The notes: generated by a model not told the origin, from the sequence alone. A stretch of DNA of 33,175 nucleotides from Bacteroidota bacterium (GCA_029558535.1 JAKQEK010000371.1:1-33175), one strand, 5' to 3'. Positions 1-6,402 are shown, numbered from the stretch's first letter. Numbers and translations are program-made.

Positions 1-54
1 AAACTTTTGCATGGCGGATAATTTTAAAAGGTTACTTAATCATTTAATACCCCA

Positions 55-85
55 CAAAGATGCAGGAAAAAAAATTCATTGTCAA
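55..85 (-). promoter_or_regulatory. Possible promoter reading out of the left edge
   Basis: On the minus strand TTG (83-85) is followed after exactly 20 bases by CATCTTTG (62-55), one mismatch from the Bacteroidota -7 consensus TAnnTTTG. It would drive a gene to the left of the window. A TTTAAC-N4-GTTAAA dyad lies 13 bases upstream. The mismatch and the unseen target keep confidence low. Confidence 0.4.
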
Positions 86-98
86 GTATTTTTTTAAT

Positions 99-114
99 TT
101 TAACACTTGTTAAA
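99..114. promoter_or_regulatory. Dyad TTTAAC-N4-GTTAAA, copy 1
   Basis: TTTAACACTTGTTAAA has two perfect 6-bp half-sites around a 4-base centre. It is one of five intergenic copies in this window. It sits just upstream of the possible promoter at 55-85, where a regulator could act. Confidence 0.5.
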
Positions 115-145
115 TTTTTTTTTCTTGTTTTTAAACTTTCAGCAC

Positions 146-183
146 AAGCCAGCTTTCTTTTGACTAGGAAGCTGGCTTTTTTA
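146..183 (+). terminator. Rho-independent terminator
   Basis: AAGCCAGCTT (146-155) pairs with AAGCTGGCTT (169-178) in a perfect 10-bp stem, followed on the plus strand by a T-rich tail. No plus-strand gene is visible upstream, so it probably ends a transcript entering from outside the window or an unrecognised small RNA. Confidence 0.6.
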
Positions 184-487
184 TTGCATTAAAAAGCTGC
201 CCCCCCCTGCCCATATCTTTTTTGTTGATTTGCCTCAAATGCAAGCGCAGCCCCTCAAATACTATATATGGCAACCTTCATAAAAGCCGATAAGCTGCAT
301 CATTAAAAGCATAATAAAGCAGTTAGTTTTATTTTGTTCACATAGAGCGGGATATAATAAATTGGCTTTCACAATTTACTGATAGCCAAATGTTTAATAA
401 AAGTAGATAAAAAATTTTAACAATAGTTAAAATAAATTCTGGACACTTAAAGCGCTGAATATATAACCTCTTAAATTAACGCTGATC
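184..487. other. Intergenic stretch without a gene
   Basis: I see no convincing reading frame on either strand here. A C8 homopolymer lies near 199-206 and the second copy of the TTTAAC/GTTAAA dyad is at 416-431. The base composition is typical of AT-rich spacer. Confidence 0.5.
416..431. promoter_or_regulatory. Dyad TTTAAC-N4-GTTAAA, copy 2
   Basis: TTTAACAATAGTTAAA keeps both 6-bp half-sites of the dyad with a different 4-base centre (AATA). Conserved arms with a variable centre are what is expected of a dimeric regulator's site. No promoter of standard form is evident right beside this copy. Confidence 0.45.
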
Positions 488-526
488 TTGCACTTGCAAA
501 CGCACATTATTGAAATAAACAAGCGC

Positions 527-559
527 AAAAAGCCTCTTAGCAGTCCAGCTAAGAGGCTT
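527..559 (-). terminator. Minus-strand terminator
   Basis: AAGCCTCTTAG (530-540) pairs perfectly with CTAAGAGGCTT (549-559). Reading on the minus strand, the stem is followed by a run of T. It terminates the leftward unit that includes the gene at 719-979. Confidence 0.7.
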
Positions 560-632
560 CACGTTCCGCCTAAAAGGCAGGCTATAAGAAGAGCCCTACA
601 AAAAAATCCGCTTGGGCTACAAAACTTGGGGC

Positions 633-719
633 TCAGTGCTCAGGAGGCTTCAGCAATCCACCTCCCAACACAGTTTTGTTTGGCATATGAAAGGAAAGGA
701 GAGAGGTTGAGATCGCCAT
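633..719 (-). CDS. Possible 28-aa ORF overlapping the upstream stop
   Basis: The ATG at 717-719 overlaps the TAA of the gene at 719-979 (TAATG), as in translationally coupled pairs. The frame encodes 28 residues and stops with TGA at 633. It lies between that gene and the shared terminator at 527-559. No domain is recognisable. It may be a leftover coding fragment, since coding-like sequence continues in frame past the stop. Confidence 0.25.
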   Translation of the reverse strand: MAISTSLLSFHMPNKTVLGGGLLKPPEH

Positions 720-979
720 TAATAAAAAATCTTATCCAACCCCATGTTATCTTGCTGCATGCCGTTTCTTAGAGCATTGTAGAATTCTTCTTTTTCCTCT
801 TCAGAGGAAAAATAAAAATCGGGCGCAAGCCCTATTTCCCCCAATGCCTCCCATATATCTGATAAACTGCCCACTACAGCATAGCACTCTTCTCCGAACA
901 TCCCTCTTCCGGAGTACCCCTTCCTTATTGAAAGGGATTCGTTTGCTGCCGCTAAGGCCTCGCTCATTATTTTTTTCAT
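719..979 (-). CDS. Orphan acidic 86-aa protein
   Basis: I do not recognise a family. The protein starts MKKIMSEALAAANES, has a mixed alpha-beta look in the middle (YAVVGSLSDIWEALGEIG) and an acidic patch SSEEEKEEF near residues 58-66. There is no signal peptide or membrane segment. A Bacteroidota-type promoter 33 bases upstream (1012-1042) and a terminator downstream support expression, alone or with the tiny ORF at 633-719. The start is the first ATG after the promoter. Confidence 0.7.
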   Translation of the reverse strand: MKKIMSEALAAANESLSIRKGYSGRGMFGEECYAVVGSLSDIWEALGEIGLAPDFYFSSEEEKEEFYNALRNGMQQDNMGLDKIFY

Positions 980-1011
980 CTTTTTTTTTATTGTCGTTGT
1001 TATAGTTTATG

Positions 1012-1042
1012 CAAACATACTGAAATTTTTTGAACAAAACAA
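1012..1042 (-). promoter_or_regulatory. Bacteroidota-type promoter for the 719-979 gene
   Basis: Minus strand: TTG at 1042-1040, a 20-base spacer, then TATGTTTG at 1019-1012, followed by C. It matches TTG-N20-TAnnTTTGC. It sits just downstream of the terminator of the GC-rich transcript candidate, so the two units are separately controlled. Confidence 0.7.
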
Positions 1043-1052
1043 TAGGCAAGCT

Positions 1053-1257
1053 AAAAAAAAGAGGGGGCTCCGAGACTGAACCGGGCCGCCCCTTACCTTC
1101 CTGCCACATTGGGCAGGCAAGGATTTTGATAGTAGGGGGCGCCCATTATAAGAGGGCGCCCGCGAAGTTGCCGGAACATGCCCAGCAAGAGGGCCTGAGC
1201 CATACCCACTACCCGGAAGGCGGCAGTTGGGCGTGGAGCGCTCGTGTTGCCCTCAAA
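1053..1257 (-). ncRNA. GC-rich structured transcript candidate
   Basis: About 200 bases of strikingly GC-rich sequence stand out in AT-rich surroundings. On the minus strand it is preceded by a -7-like TATCTTTG (1271-1264) and ends in a hairpin (GCCCC 88-92 against GGGGC 64-68 of the 1000s) followed by eight T, a good terminator. Inside are an 8-bp hairpin with GGGCGCCC arms and a roughly 10-bp hairpin of CCTGCC and GGCAGG arms. No RNase P, tmRNA or SRP signature was found. A minus-strand frame of about 36 codons from an internal ATG also exists, so a small coding or degenerate sequence is the alternative. Confidence 0.4.
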
Positions 1258-1263
1258 TCCTTA

Positions 1264-1271
1264 CAAAGATA
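1264..1271 (-). promoter_or_regulatory. -7 element of the GC-rich transcript
   Basis: TATCTTTG on the minus strand fits TAnnTTTG. No TTG is found at the usual 20-base spacing; the upstream DNA is A/T tracts. It is a weaker match than the other promoters listed. Confidence 0.35.
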
Positions 1272-1477
1272 AGTTTTTTTTTTGAAAAAGAAAGCCTATC
1301 TCTCTTTTTTTTCAAAAAAAACTTTTCACCCCTCCCCCCATCAATTTTAAACTTTATTTTATATTGATCAAATGCCTTTGAAATTTCTTCGGGAGCGGAA
1401 ATATCTTTATTCCTATTTTTTTAATGGGAATATGTTTTTTTTATTTAAAACTAACTGAAAACATATAAATAAAAAAG
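1272..1477. other. A/T-tract spacer
   Basis: Long T and A runs and a C-rich patch (1327-1338). A minus-strand frame in 1265-1420 reads as coding-like for about 50 codons but has no ATG, so I do not call a gene. Confidence 0.35.
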
Positions 1478-1501
1478 CCCCGTTTGAATTAACAAACGAG
1501 G
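1478..1501 (-). terminator. Terminator downstream of tRNA-Leu
   Basis: CGTTTG and CAAACG arms, extended by two C-G pairs around one mismatch, are followed by a T run on the minus strand. It lies 25 bases past the 3' end of tRNA-Leu and closes the tRNA transcription unit. Confidence 0.6.
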
Positions 1502-1526
1502 TTACAAAAAAATGAAAATGAAAAAG

Positions 1527-1612
1527 TAGCGGCACCGGGTCTCGAACCCGGAACCCCGTCACTGGGGACAAGATTTTAAGTCTTGCGCGTTTGCCAATTT
1601 CGCCATGCCGCC
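1527..1612 (-). tRNA. tRNA-Leu (anticodon TAA)
   Basis: A complete class II tRNA. The acceptor arms GGCGGCA and TGCCGCT pair with a G1-U72 wobble, the discriminator is A, U8 and G9 are in place and the D arm is GCG...CGC. The anticodon stem CAAGA/TCTTG carries the loop CTTAAAA with anticodon TAA. A long variable arm (CCCC...GGGG) and the T arm CCGGG-TTCGAGA-CCCGG follow. CCA is not encoded, so the CCA-adding enzyme at 22494-23708 would be needed. It is probably co-transcribed with the split tRNA upstream. Confidence 0.95.
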
Positions 1613-1760
1613 AATAAATAAACAAGAACTTTTTTATTGTGTTCCCAGTAGGGCTTGAACCTACGGCCTACAGATTCAGTTATCCAAAACTTTCGTTAAG
1701 GGCTGGACTATCTCACCACCCTCGGCTTTACGTTAGGGTGCCCGGCGTTAAATGCGGTTA

Positions 1761-2363
1761 TTAAGAGGGCTGAACCTCTCCGCTAGTCTCTGCACGTTCC
1801 TTAAGTGTACTTAAGGCTTCGCTCAGGGTTGCCTTGTTAAAGCCATGTTTTGTAAACAGCCATTTTCTTAAACCGTTGTCAGAAATATTATATTCTTTTG
1901 CAACTTGGACAAAATTGCTAGTCGATAATTTTTTCAACACGTCGGCTAGTTCTATTCCATCCATTTTAGATGTTTTATCTGCCAACATACAATCGACGCA
2001 ACAATAATGTTTTTGTTTAAGTTTAAGCGGCTTTTCACAAATTTTACACCTTAATTTAGGTTTCCCTGAATTAACCGGGTTTCCATTTATATCTTTCGAC
2101 ATAAAGGCACCATTATTTATCCAACTATGTATTTTACAGTGGGCGGCTTTAGATATTACTATTAAATTAGATAGCCTATTATTCGACCTGTCTAAATCTA
2201 AATGGTGTACTTCTTCACCTTCCACTATCGCCCTACCTAAATCCTCTTCAGCAATTACAATATGTTCGTAAACATATCCATGCCAATTTTTAGATTTCAT
2301 CGCTTTAGGGTGATCTGGCTTGTAAATTACAACATAACCGTTTAGAATTCGATTGCTTTTCAT
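1761..2363 (-). CDS. HNH homing endonuclease inside the intron
   Basis: A 200-residue HNH endonuclease expected to cut the intronless tRNA gene and spread the intron. The HNH core is at about residues 32-82: YEHIVIAEEDLG, then VHHLDLDRSNNRLSNL with the paired His, then a His in AHCKIH. A zinc-like set of Cys (CKIC, YCCVDC) is at about 105-130. A helix-turn-helix (KEYNISDNGLRKW) near 150-170 probably binds target DNA. The last 25 or so codons overlap the intron's catalytic core, so protein and ribozyme constrain the same bases. It has its own promoter within the intron. Confidence 0.9.
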   Translation of the reverse strand: MKSNRILNGYVVIYKPDHPKAMKSKNWHGYVYEHIVIAEEDLGRAIVEGEEVHHLDLDRSNNRLSNLIVISKAAHCKIHSWINNGAFMSKDINGNPVNSGKPKLRCKICEKPLKLKQKHYCCVDCMLADKTSKMDGIELADVLKKLSTSNFVQVAKEYNISDNGLRKWLFTKHGFNKATLSEALSTLKERAETSGEVQPS

Positions 2364-2378
2364 ATATTTAATTTTTTA

Positions 2379-2410
2379 CAAATATACAAAAAATAATCGA
2401 ACCTATACAA
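2379..2410 (-). promoter_or_regulatory. Intronic promoter of the HNH gene
   Basis: Minus strand TTG (2410-2408), a 21-base spacer and TATATTTGT (from 2386) precede the HNH start by 16 bases. The sequence also forms part of the 5' intron hairpin. It would allow endonuclease expression apart from the tRNA precursor. Confidence 0.6.
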
Positions 2411-2487
2411 TTATATGGATAATAAGTTCGATGAGTCTGTTGCTCTGACCAAACTGAGCTATGGGAACATTTCAATGAACTAATACC

Positions 2488-2495
2488 CAAATATA
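2488..2495 (-). promoter_or_regulatory. -7 element of the tRNA unit
   Basis: TATATTTG on the minus strand lies 20 bases upstream of the tRNA 5' end, the expected position for a tRNA promoter. No TTG was found at the standard spacing. Confidence 0.45.
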
Positions 2496-2699
2496 GTTAT
2501 AATTTTTTAATAAAAGAATAACCGGACAGAAAAAGTTTTAAAAAACTCCCTTCCCTTTTTCCTGTCCTAAAAAATTTTATCCCTTATTTTTTTATTAATG
2601 TTTCAAAAAGGGGTGGCCCCCATTGTTTAAGTTCTTTCAGCCGTTGCCATATTCCATGCAAGGGCTATGTTGAGAATTTTTATAAAAATTTTTAAAGCG
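2496..2699. other. Spacer with a possible gene remnant
   Basis: An imperfect inverted repeat (GGACAG near 2524 against CTGTCC near 2564) could end the upstream broken gene. A minus-strand frame at about 2600-2680 encodes roughly 25 coding-like residues ending LKELKQWGPPLF..., with no ATG, only TTG. I take it as a remnant. Confidence 0.3.
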
Positions 2700-3346
2700 T
2701 TATTTTTTTATTCCGGACAGGACGCAGGAATCTATGTAAATTGGCAGATGCGTTACATCGTCTTTTACATCTTCCCAATTTATCTGCAAATAATTTGCAT
2801 ATTTTTCACATGGAAACCATTGTTTGGTTTCCATTTTTTGTACTGTCATATCTGCGAAGTCCTTTTCCGAGAAGGAATACTCCGCATTCCCTTTGCTCCC
2901 CTCTCTGACGTAAACCAGTTCTCAGAGCGGGGGATTTTATAATAAACCCCCTTTTGGGCGTTCTCCTCCCCCCGCCTATATGCAGTAACCAATTCCCCAT
3001 TTGTTTGGAGAAACAGTGGTAAAACGTCGTAAAAATTTCCTTTGTATATTTCCATCATGTAGCCTTTTTCAGGCATAAAAAAAATGGAAAACATAGTGGG
3101 CTCGCTTTCAGGGAATCTCCAATCCCCTAAAGCTATCCCGAAACCTTTATAACCTTCAGTATATCAAATAACTGCCTGCCAACATTCGTTGGCTTCGTTT
3201 GTCATTAGTTTTGCGCTGCTAACGTCTTTAAACTTAACGTTCAAAAACTCTTGTGCTGCTTTCAAGCAGCGTTTAATTTGATATACTGGGGCTTCAGCTT
3301 GAACCATTCTCCCCAAGTTTTCCACATCAAAATTCTTTATCATCAT
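2700..3346 (-). pseudogene. Interrupted gene: one in-frame TGA and one frameshift
   Basis: A 60-codon ORF starts at 3346 (MMIKNFDVENLGRM) and stops with TGA at 3164-3166. Coding-like sequence continues in the same frame (YTEGYKGFGIALGDWRF) for about 85 codons, then shifts frame near 2930-2945. There GAGAAC would need one more G to give GAGGAAC. It ends with ...CVLSGIKK at 2700. Together it would be a protein of about 215 residues that I do not recognise. Two lesions in one gene suggest decay; recoding or sequence error are alternatives. No clean promoter was seen upstream. Confidence 0.5.
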
Positions 3347-3411
3347 TTTTTTTCATTTTCAATGAATTTTTTATTTTTTTTGCTGCACATTGCTAAACGG
3401 AGTATGCAGCG

Positions 3412-3494
3412 TTAACTTGGCATAACAAAAGTTATTAGGGGATTCGAACCCTTGCCCCTCCGCTATCCCCGCACAGGGCTACCACCAAGTTAAT
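3412..3494 (-). other. tRNA-like structured element, not a functional tRNA
   Basis: The 9-base arms TTAACTTGG and CCAAGTTAA enclose three small hairpins on the minus strand, one carrying the T-arm-like GGGTTCGAATCCC. A 5' acceptor matching the sequence after that arm is missing and no proper anticodon stem forms. It may be a decayed tRNA or another structured RNA. Confidence 0.3.
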
Positions 3495-3620
3495 TTGCGG
3501 CTTCTATCTTTAAAGAGGTCAGCGGCCCGCTATTATTTTTCCTTGCAGGTTGCGGTTCCTACTCATTACGGCTAAAGCTGCCGCCTCCTCTTTTTCTATT
3601 TCAATCAACTAATCAACTAA

Positions 3621-3974
3621 TCAACTGATACGTTGTGTTTTTAACAAATGAATTACCCTCGTTAGGTTTGGGAGAATAAAAGACTTTATTGTTTCTAATA
3701 TTTGAATCTGGTTTGCTGTCATATAATATCCTAACGGCTTCCCGCTAAATTCCACTGCATTATTCACTATTAAGCAGTAATAATGAGGTTGGATTGCGGA
3801 AAGGGCGAACGCCACATTCGCCAATGCAACCACCTGATGCACAGAGCAACGGCTTCTTTCCAGATCGCCCAAAATTTTTAGCCAATCTGAATTAAGAATA
3901 TCCCCAGCAGTATGGGGGATTTCCATTGCAATGCCTAATTGCAAAACAATTGCCTTATTATCTTCATGCCCCAA
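3621..3974 (-). CDS. Orphan 117-aa protein
   Basis: No family recognised. Predicted to be largely helical and soluble, with a hydrophobic middle (QVVALANVAFALSAIQP) and a helical C-terminus (TIKSFILPNLTRVIHLL). A strong promoter (4019-4049) lies 45 bases upstream. The stop falls in a tandem repeat of TTGATTAG, and coding-like sequence continues in frame beyond it to about 3519, so an older, longer reading frame may have been cut by repeat expansion. Confidence 0.7.
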   Translation of the reverse strand: MGHEDNKAIVLQLGIAMEIPHTAGDILNSDWLKILGDLERSRCSVHQVVALANVAFALSAIQPHYYCLIVNNAVEFSGKPLGYYMTANQIQILETIKSFILPNLTRVIHLLKTQRIS

Positions 3975-4018
3975 CAGCTTGGGGATACCAACCTAGTTTA
4001 TCATAAGTCGATTTTTTA

Positions 4019-4049
4019 CAAACATACAAAACATTTTTTAAAAAAACAA
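4019..4049 (-). promoter_or_regulatory. Bacteroidota-type promoter for the 3621-3974 gene
   Basis: Minus strand GCCTATTG ending at 4047, 20 bases, then TATGTTTGT at 4026. The -33 block shares GCCTATTG with the promoter at 1012-1042. Confidence 0.75.
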
Positions 4050-4069
4050 TAGGCTGCTAAAAATTATTA

Positions 4070-4213
4070 TTACTCTTCATCTTTAAAATTTTCTAAAACG
4101 ATTATTTTTTCTATTATATCTCGCAAAGTTTTTTCTTCTTTAAAAGAAAGCCCTTTAAAATTTTTCTTATCGGTTAACTTTTCATATTCATTATACAAAT
4201 CCTTTTTCTTCAT
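4070..4213 (-). CDS. Small charged 47-aa protein
   Basis: Starts MKKKDLYNEYEKLTDKKN and ends NFKDEE-stop. It is Lys/Glu-rich, probably helical, and lacks a membrane segment or recognised motif. The ORF is clean, has an ATG start and lies in a 500-base stretch that otherwise has no gene. Its stop is 21 bases upstream of the next promoter. Function unknown. Confidence 0.6.
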   Translation of the reverse strand: MKKKDLYNEYEKLTDKKNFKGLSFKEEKTLRDIIEKIIVLENFKDEE

Positions 4214-4405
4214 TGTACATTATAAAACCTTTCATTTAGTTATAAATAATATTATGATAGGTCTGATATATATAAGTATAATTAGCTATATCATTGATTT
4301 TTAATGTATTATGATTCAGAGTTTGAAAATTTTAACATATGTTAAAATTATGAGCGAGCCTAATTTTAAAAATTTATATATATGGTATATTTTTCTAAAA
4401 AGGGG
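4214..4405. other. Divergent intergenic region
   Basis: Very AT-rich spacer between the minus-strand gene ending its start at 4213 and the plus-strand operon from 4479. It contains dyad copy 3 (4331-4346). A regulator bound there could control genes in both directions. Confidence 0.5.
4331..4346. promoter_or_regulatory. Dyad TTTAAC-N4-GTTAAA, copy 3
   Basis: TTTAACATATGTTAAA is a perfect 16-bp palindrome, identical to the copies at 10037 and 10780, and shares the flank TGAAAA on its left with them. It lies 60 bases upstream of the plus-strand promoter at 4406. Confidence 0.6.
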
Positions 4406-4436
4406 TTGTATCTTAAATAAAATGCAATTATATTTG
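4406..4436 (+). promoter_or_regulatory. Bacteroidota-type promoter of the plus-strand operon
   Basis: TTG (4406-4408), 20 bases, TATATTTG (4429-4436). It is a full match to the consensus and 43 bases upstream of the first ATG at 4479. Confidence 0.8.
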
Positions 4437-4478
4437 TAGGGATAAAAATTTTCATTTATTTTAAAGAAAAAGAAACTT

Positions 4479-4787
4479 ATGAGTAAATTACCTTTTTCAT
4501 ATTTTGGGAGGATTAGCGAAGAATATTGCATCTGTTATGCAGATGCAAACGGCAACCCGGATGGGCAAGCAGGGATAAGCAGCAGGGTTAGAAATAACCC
4601 TATAGGGATTGTTCACATCAAAACAATGACATTCGTAACGGAAGTTTCTAGCTCTATAGAAGTTATTTCCCGCGAATTTGCGCCCTATTTGGATATCAGG
4701 GCAGAAGATATAAAAAATCTGATGATAAAAAATAGAGAATTAGATAAAACCATTCCTAACAGCCCCGCAATCCCATTTGAAAATTAA
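4479..4787 (+). CDS. Orphan 102-aa protein, first of a plus-strand operon
   Basis: No family recognised. The N-terminal half looks like a beta-rich domain (EEYCICYADANGNPDGQAG, IVHIKTMTFVTEVSSS) and the C-terminal half is helical. No signal peptide. It is the first gene after the 4406 promoter and is followed after 20 bases by the gene at 4808. A 17-base sequence, TAAAAATTTTCATTTAT, occurs in its leader (4443-4459) and again right at the start of the next gene. Confidence 0.75.
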   Translation: MSKLPFSYFGRISEEYCICYADANGNPDGQAGISSRVRNNPIGIVHIKTMTFVTEVSSSIEVISREFAPYLDIRAEDIKNLMIKNRELDKTIPNSPAIPFEN

Positions 4788-4807
4788 TGGGGTAAAAATT
4801 TTCATTT

Positions 4808-5338
4808 ATGTTAAAATATAAATTACAATGCTCCAAAAGGGAAGGAGTTGCACTTCCCACTTCATTTCCTCCTGATTATGGAGTTGGGATGGAAGTTAAT
4901 TACAGGGGCGAGCCATACGTCGCACATCCCGGTAACAGGCAGGGGATCAGAGAAGTTGAGATTAAAGTGATGACGTATAAAGGTATTGCTTCAGGAGCAG
5001 TCCATTATTACGCATATATAAATTATAAGCCGCTTTATCTTAAAGAAGATAATTCAATGCGGTTTAGTGTAAGCTTGCAAGAAGATGAAGAACTCCCGCA
5101 AGAAATGTGGGGGTGGCGCCTTCAAGTGACGAGGAAGATTTCTGAAGCTGAACTGAAAACAGAACGCTTCAGTTTTTTCGACAGTGTTGAAGAAGAATTA
5201 AGATATACAGACGCATTAAATTCATGGGAAGAAATAATTGAATCTTTAAAATTATTTATCCCGATGTTTAAGGGGTGTATTGTAAAGGTTGATTGTTACA
5301 GCGGGGCCTTAGAAAAAATAATACGAGATTTATTTTGA
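4808..5338 (+). CDS. Orphan 176-aa protein, second in operon
   Basis: Unrecognised. It begins MLKYKLQCSKREGVALPTSF and has several beta-strand-like stretches (REVEIKVMTYKG, VHYYAYINYKPLYL) and an acidic helical C-terminal third (SWEEIIESLKLFI). No membrane segment. Its ATG overlaps the 17-base leader repeat shared with the previous gene, which may be a translation signal. The spacing says it is co-transcribed. Confidence 0.75.
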   Translation: MLKYKLQCSKREGVALPTSFPPDYGVGMEVNYRGEPYVAHPGNRQGIREVEIKVMTYKGIASGAVHYYAYINYKPLYLKEDNSMRFSVSLQEDEELPQEMWGWRLQVTRKISEAELKTERFSFFDSVEEELRYTDALNSWEEIIESLKLFIPMFKGCIVKVDCYSGALEKIIRDLF

Positions 5339-5366
5339 TAAAATCGAATTATGCCTTTTCAAAAAA

Positions 5367-5513
5367 ATGGAATTCGATTCTTTTATTTCTTTTGTTAAAA
5401 AAATAAAAGAAGCTGGATGGAATTACTTCGGAGCAGAACAAATGTTATGCAAATGTGGGAAAAGAATTATATTTTTTCTTCCATCTGATTTAGAAAAAAT
5501 AAAATCCCTTTAA
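5367..5513 (+). CDS. Small 48-aa protein with a CxC pair
   Basis: Clean ATG-to-TAA frame, MEFDSFISFVKKIKEAGW at the start. A Cys pair (LCKCGKR) at about residues 33-37 is followed by a hydrophobic strand (IIFFLPSDL), reminiscent of half a zinc knuckle, though one pair is not enough to call it. It follows the previous gene by 28 bases in the same direction, so it is probably the third gene of the operon. Confidence 0.6.
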   Translation: MEFDSFISFVKKIKEAGWNYFGAEQMLCKCGKRIIFFLPSDLEKIKSL

Positions 5514-5518
5514 TTTTT

Positions 5519-5614
5519 TCAAACAATAGGCGGGGAAGTTAAAGTTTTTCTTTCGCCATTATTTTTAATGATAATTAATTTTGTTGGATTTTTTTCTTTT
5601 GAAAAAATTTTCAT
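5519..5614 (-). CDS. Tiny basic 31-aa protein
   Basis: ATG-initiated frame MKIFSKEKNPTKL...TSPPIV, strongly basic, unknown function. It sits at the end of a leftward chain of small genes and converges with the plus-strand operon 5 bases away. Confidence 0.45.
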   Translation of the reverse strand: MKIFSKEKNPTKLIIIKNNGERKTLTSPPIV

Positions 5615-5647
5615 AATCTAACGTTAAGTTTTAAGCGGCAAATTTAA

Positions 5648-6238
5648 TTAAATTATTTCATTATCGGACAGAACCGATTTAAAATGCTCATCTCCTATAT
5701 TAAGCCACCTGACGGCATTTTTTATTCCTTCTCGAACCAAGATACTTTTTAGAAAAGAAATTGCGTCAGAACGCTCTAAATCGTTTAATTCGCATACATA
5801 TAAATTATACAATGTATGATAAAAAACGGCTAGGTTGTCATTTTGACAAGCAAAATATACAGGGGCCCAAACATATTCCTCAATTAACCTATTCACGGGG
5901 ATTGAAAACTTTTCTTTAAGCCCCTCCGGGATATAGAAAACTTCTTTATTCGTTATACTCGAAACCCTTACTTCTTTTTTCGTTTCCTTATGAATAAAAA
6001 TATCATTTGCCCTTATATCATTCTCGGTTTCTGACATAAGGACGTTTAAAGATAATAGGTTGAAATAATTAATATCCCCATGCCATCCCATATCAGAATG
6101 ATAAAGGTTATCTAAATACATTCTTAAAAATGGAGCTTTATTTTTTTGATCTATATATTGCTTCGATAATATCGAAGTGTTGGACAGAGAGCCCTTTATT
6201 TTTAATGGAAACATGATTTTTTTTTTTATTATGTTCAT
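5648..6238 (-). CDS. Orphan 196-aa protein
   Basis: No family recognised. Soluble, mixed composition, with a C-terminal helical part (LERSDAISFLKSILVREGIKN). The ATG at 6236-6238 overlaps the TGA of the upstream gene (ATGA), supporting this start and translational coupling; an internal Met nine residues on (MFPLKIKG) is the alternative. Last substantial gene of the small-gene chain starting near 6636. Confidence 0.75.
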   Translation of the reverse strand: MNIIKKKIMFPLKIKGSLSNTSILSKQYIDQKNKAPFLRMYLDNLYHSDMGWHGDINYFNLLSLNVLMSETENDIRANDIFIHKETKKEVRVSSITNKEVFYIPEGLKEKFSIPVNRLIEEYVWAPVYFACQNDNLAVFYHTLYNLYVCELNDLERSDAISFLKSILVREGIKNAVRWLNIGDEHFKSVLSDNEII

Positions 6239-6402
6239 TTAAACCTTGAAAACAGGCCCTCTGCTTCAAATTTTTCAAGCAAGTTTTGATCTGCTTCCCG
6301 ATAAGTGATTAAAATAGAACCGGGGCTTATTATTGAATAATCTCCCCTAAAATTACTTCTTTTATTGATTCCTCTTCCATGTTTTATTTTTTTTGAGGTC
6401 AT
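6235..6402 (-). CDS. Small basic 55-aa protein
   Basis: A complete ORF starting MTSKKIKHGRGINKRSNFRG, basic in its first third, then SPGSILITYREADQNLLEKF with an amphipathic helix. No recognised family. It overlaps the upstream 44-aa gene by 41 bases and the downstream gene by 4 bases (ATGA). Such tight overlap is typical of phage-like operons. Confidence 0.65.
   Translation of the reverse strand: MTSKKIKHGRGINKRSNFRGDYSIISPGSILITYREADQNLLEKFEAEGLFSRFK

Larger units (their letters stand above)
1677..2430 (-). mobile_element. Group I intron carrying an HNH endonuclease gene
   Basis: A 754-base insertion lies directly after the anticodon. Core elements are readable on the minus strand: a P4-like GGCAACCCTGAGCGAAGCC (1833-1815), a perfect hairpin with CCTTAAGT/ACTTAAGG arms (1816-1799), an R-like GTGCAGAGACTAG (1795-1783), an S-like GATAGTCC (1712-1705) whose TAGTC can pair with GACTA of R to form P7, and a P8-like CACCC/GGGTG hairpin (1740-1717). 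The last intron base is G. The first bases form a 9-bp hairpin with one wobble (arms starting CGAAC and ending GTTCG). I did not find a clear internal guide for P1. Most core elements lie inside the last codons of the HNH gene. Confidence 0.8.
1640..2468 (-). tRNA. tRNA with CAT anticodon, split by a group I intron
   Basis: The 5' exon is 2468-2431 and the 3' exon 1676-1640, 75 bases once joined. Joining them gives perfect arms: acceptor GTTCCCA/TGGGAAC, D stem GCTC/GAGC, anticodon stem ACAGA/TCTGT, T stem GTAGG/CCTAC and discriminator A. The restored anticodon loop is CTCATAA, the loop of bacterial elongator tRNA-Met and tRNA-Ile2 (CAT). The paired 1-72 position argues against initiator tRNA. 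The 5' exon ends in T and the intron ends in G, as group I splicing requires. The Azoarcus tRNA-Ile(CAT) intron is known to sit at this same site. I cannot decide between Met and Ile2. Confidence 0.9.

Noticed and set aside
488..772. 94-codon plus-strand ORF
   Set aside because: It runs through a minus-strand terminator hairpin and overlaps the gene at 719-979; composition is unlike a protein.
5521..5528. CAATAGGC block resembling the -33 region of promoters at 1040 and 4047
   Set aside because: It lies inside the 31-aa coding frame 5519-5614 and has no -7 box at the right distance.
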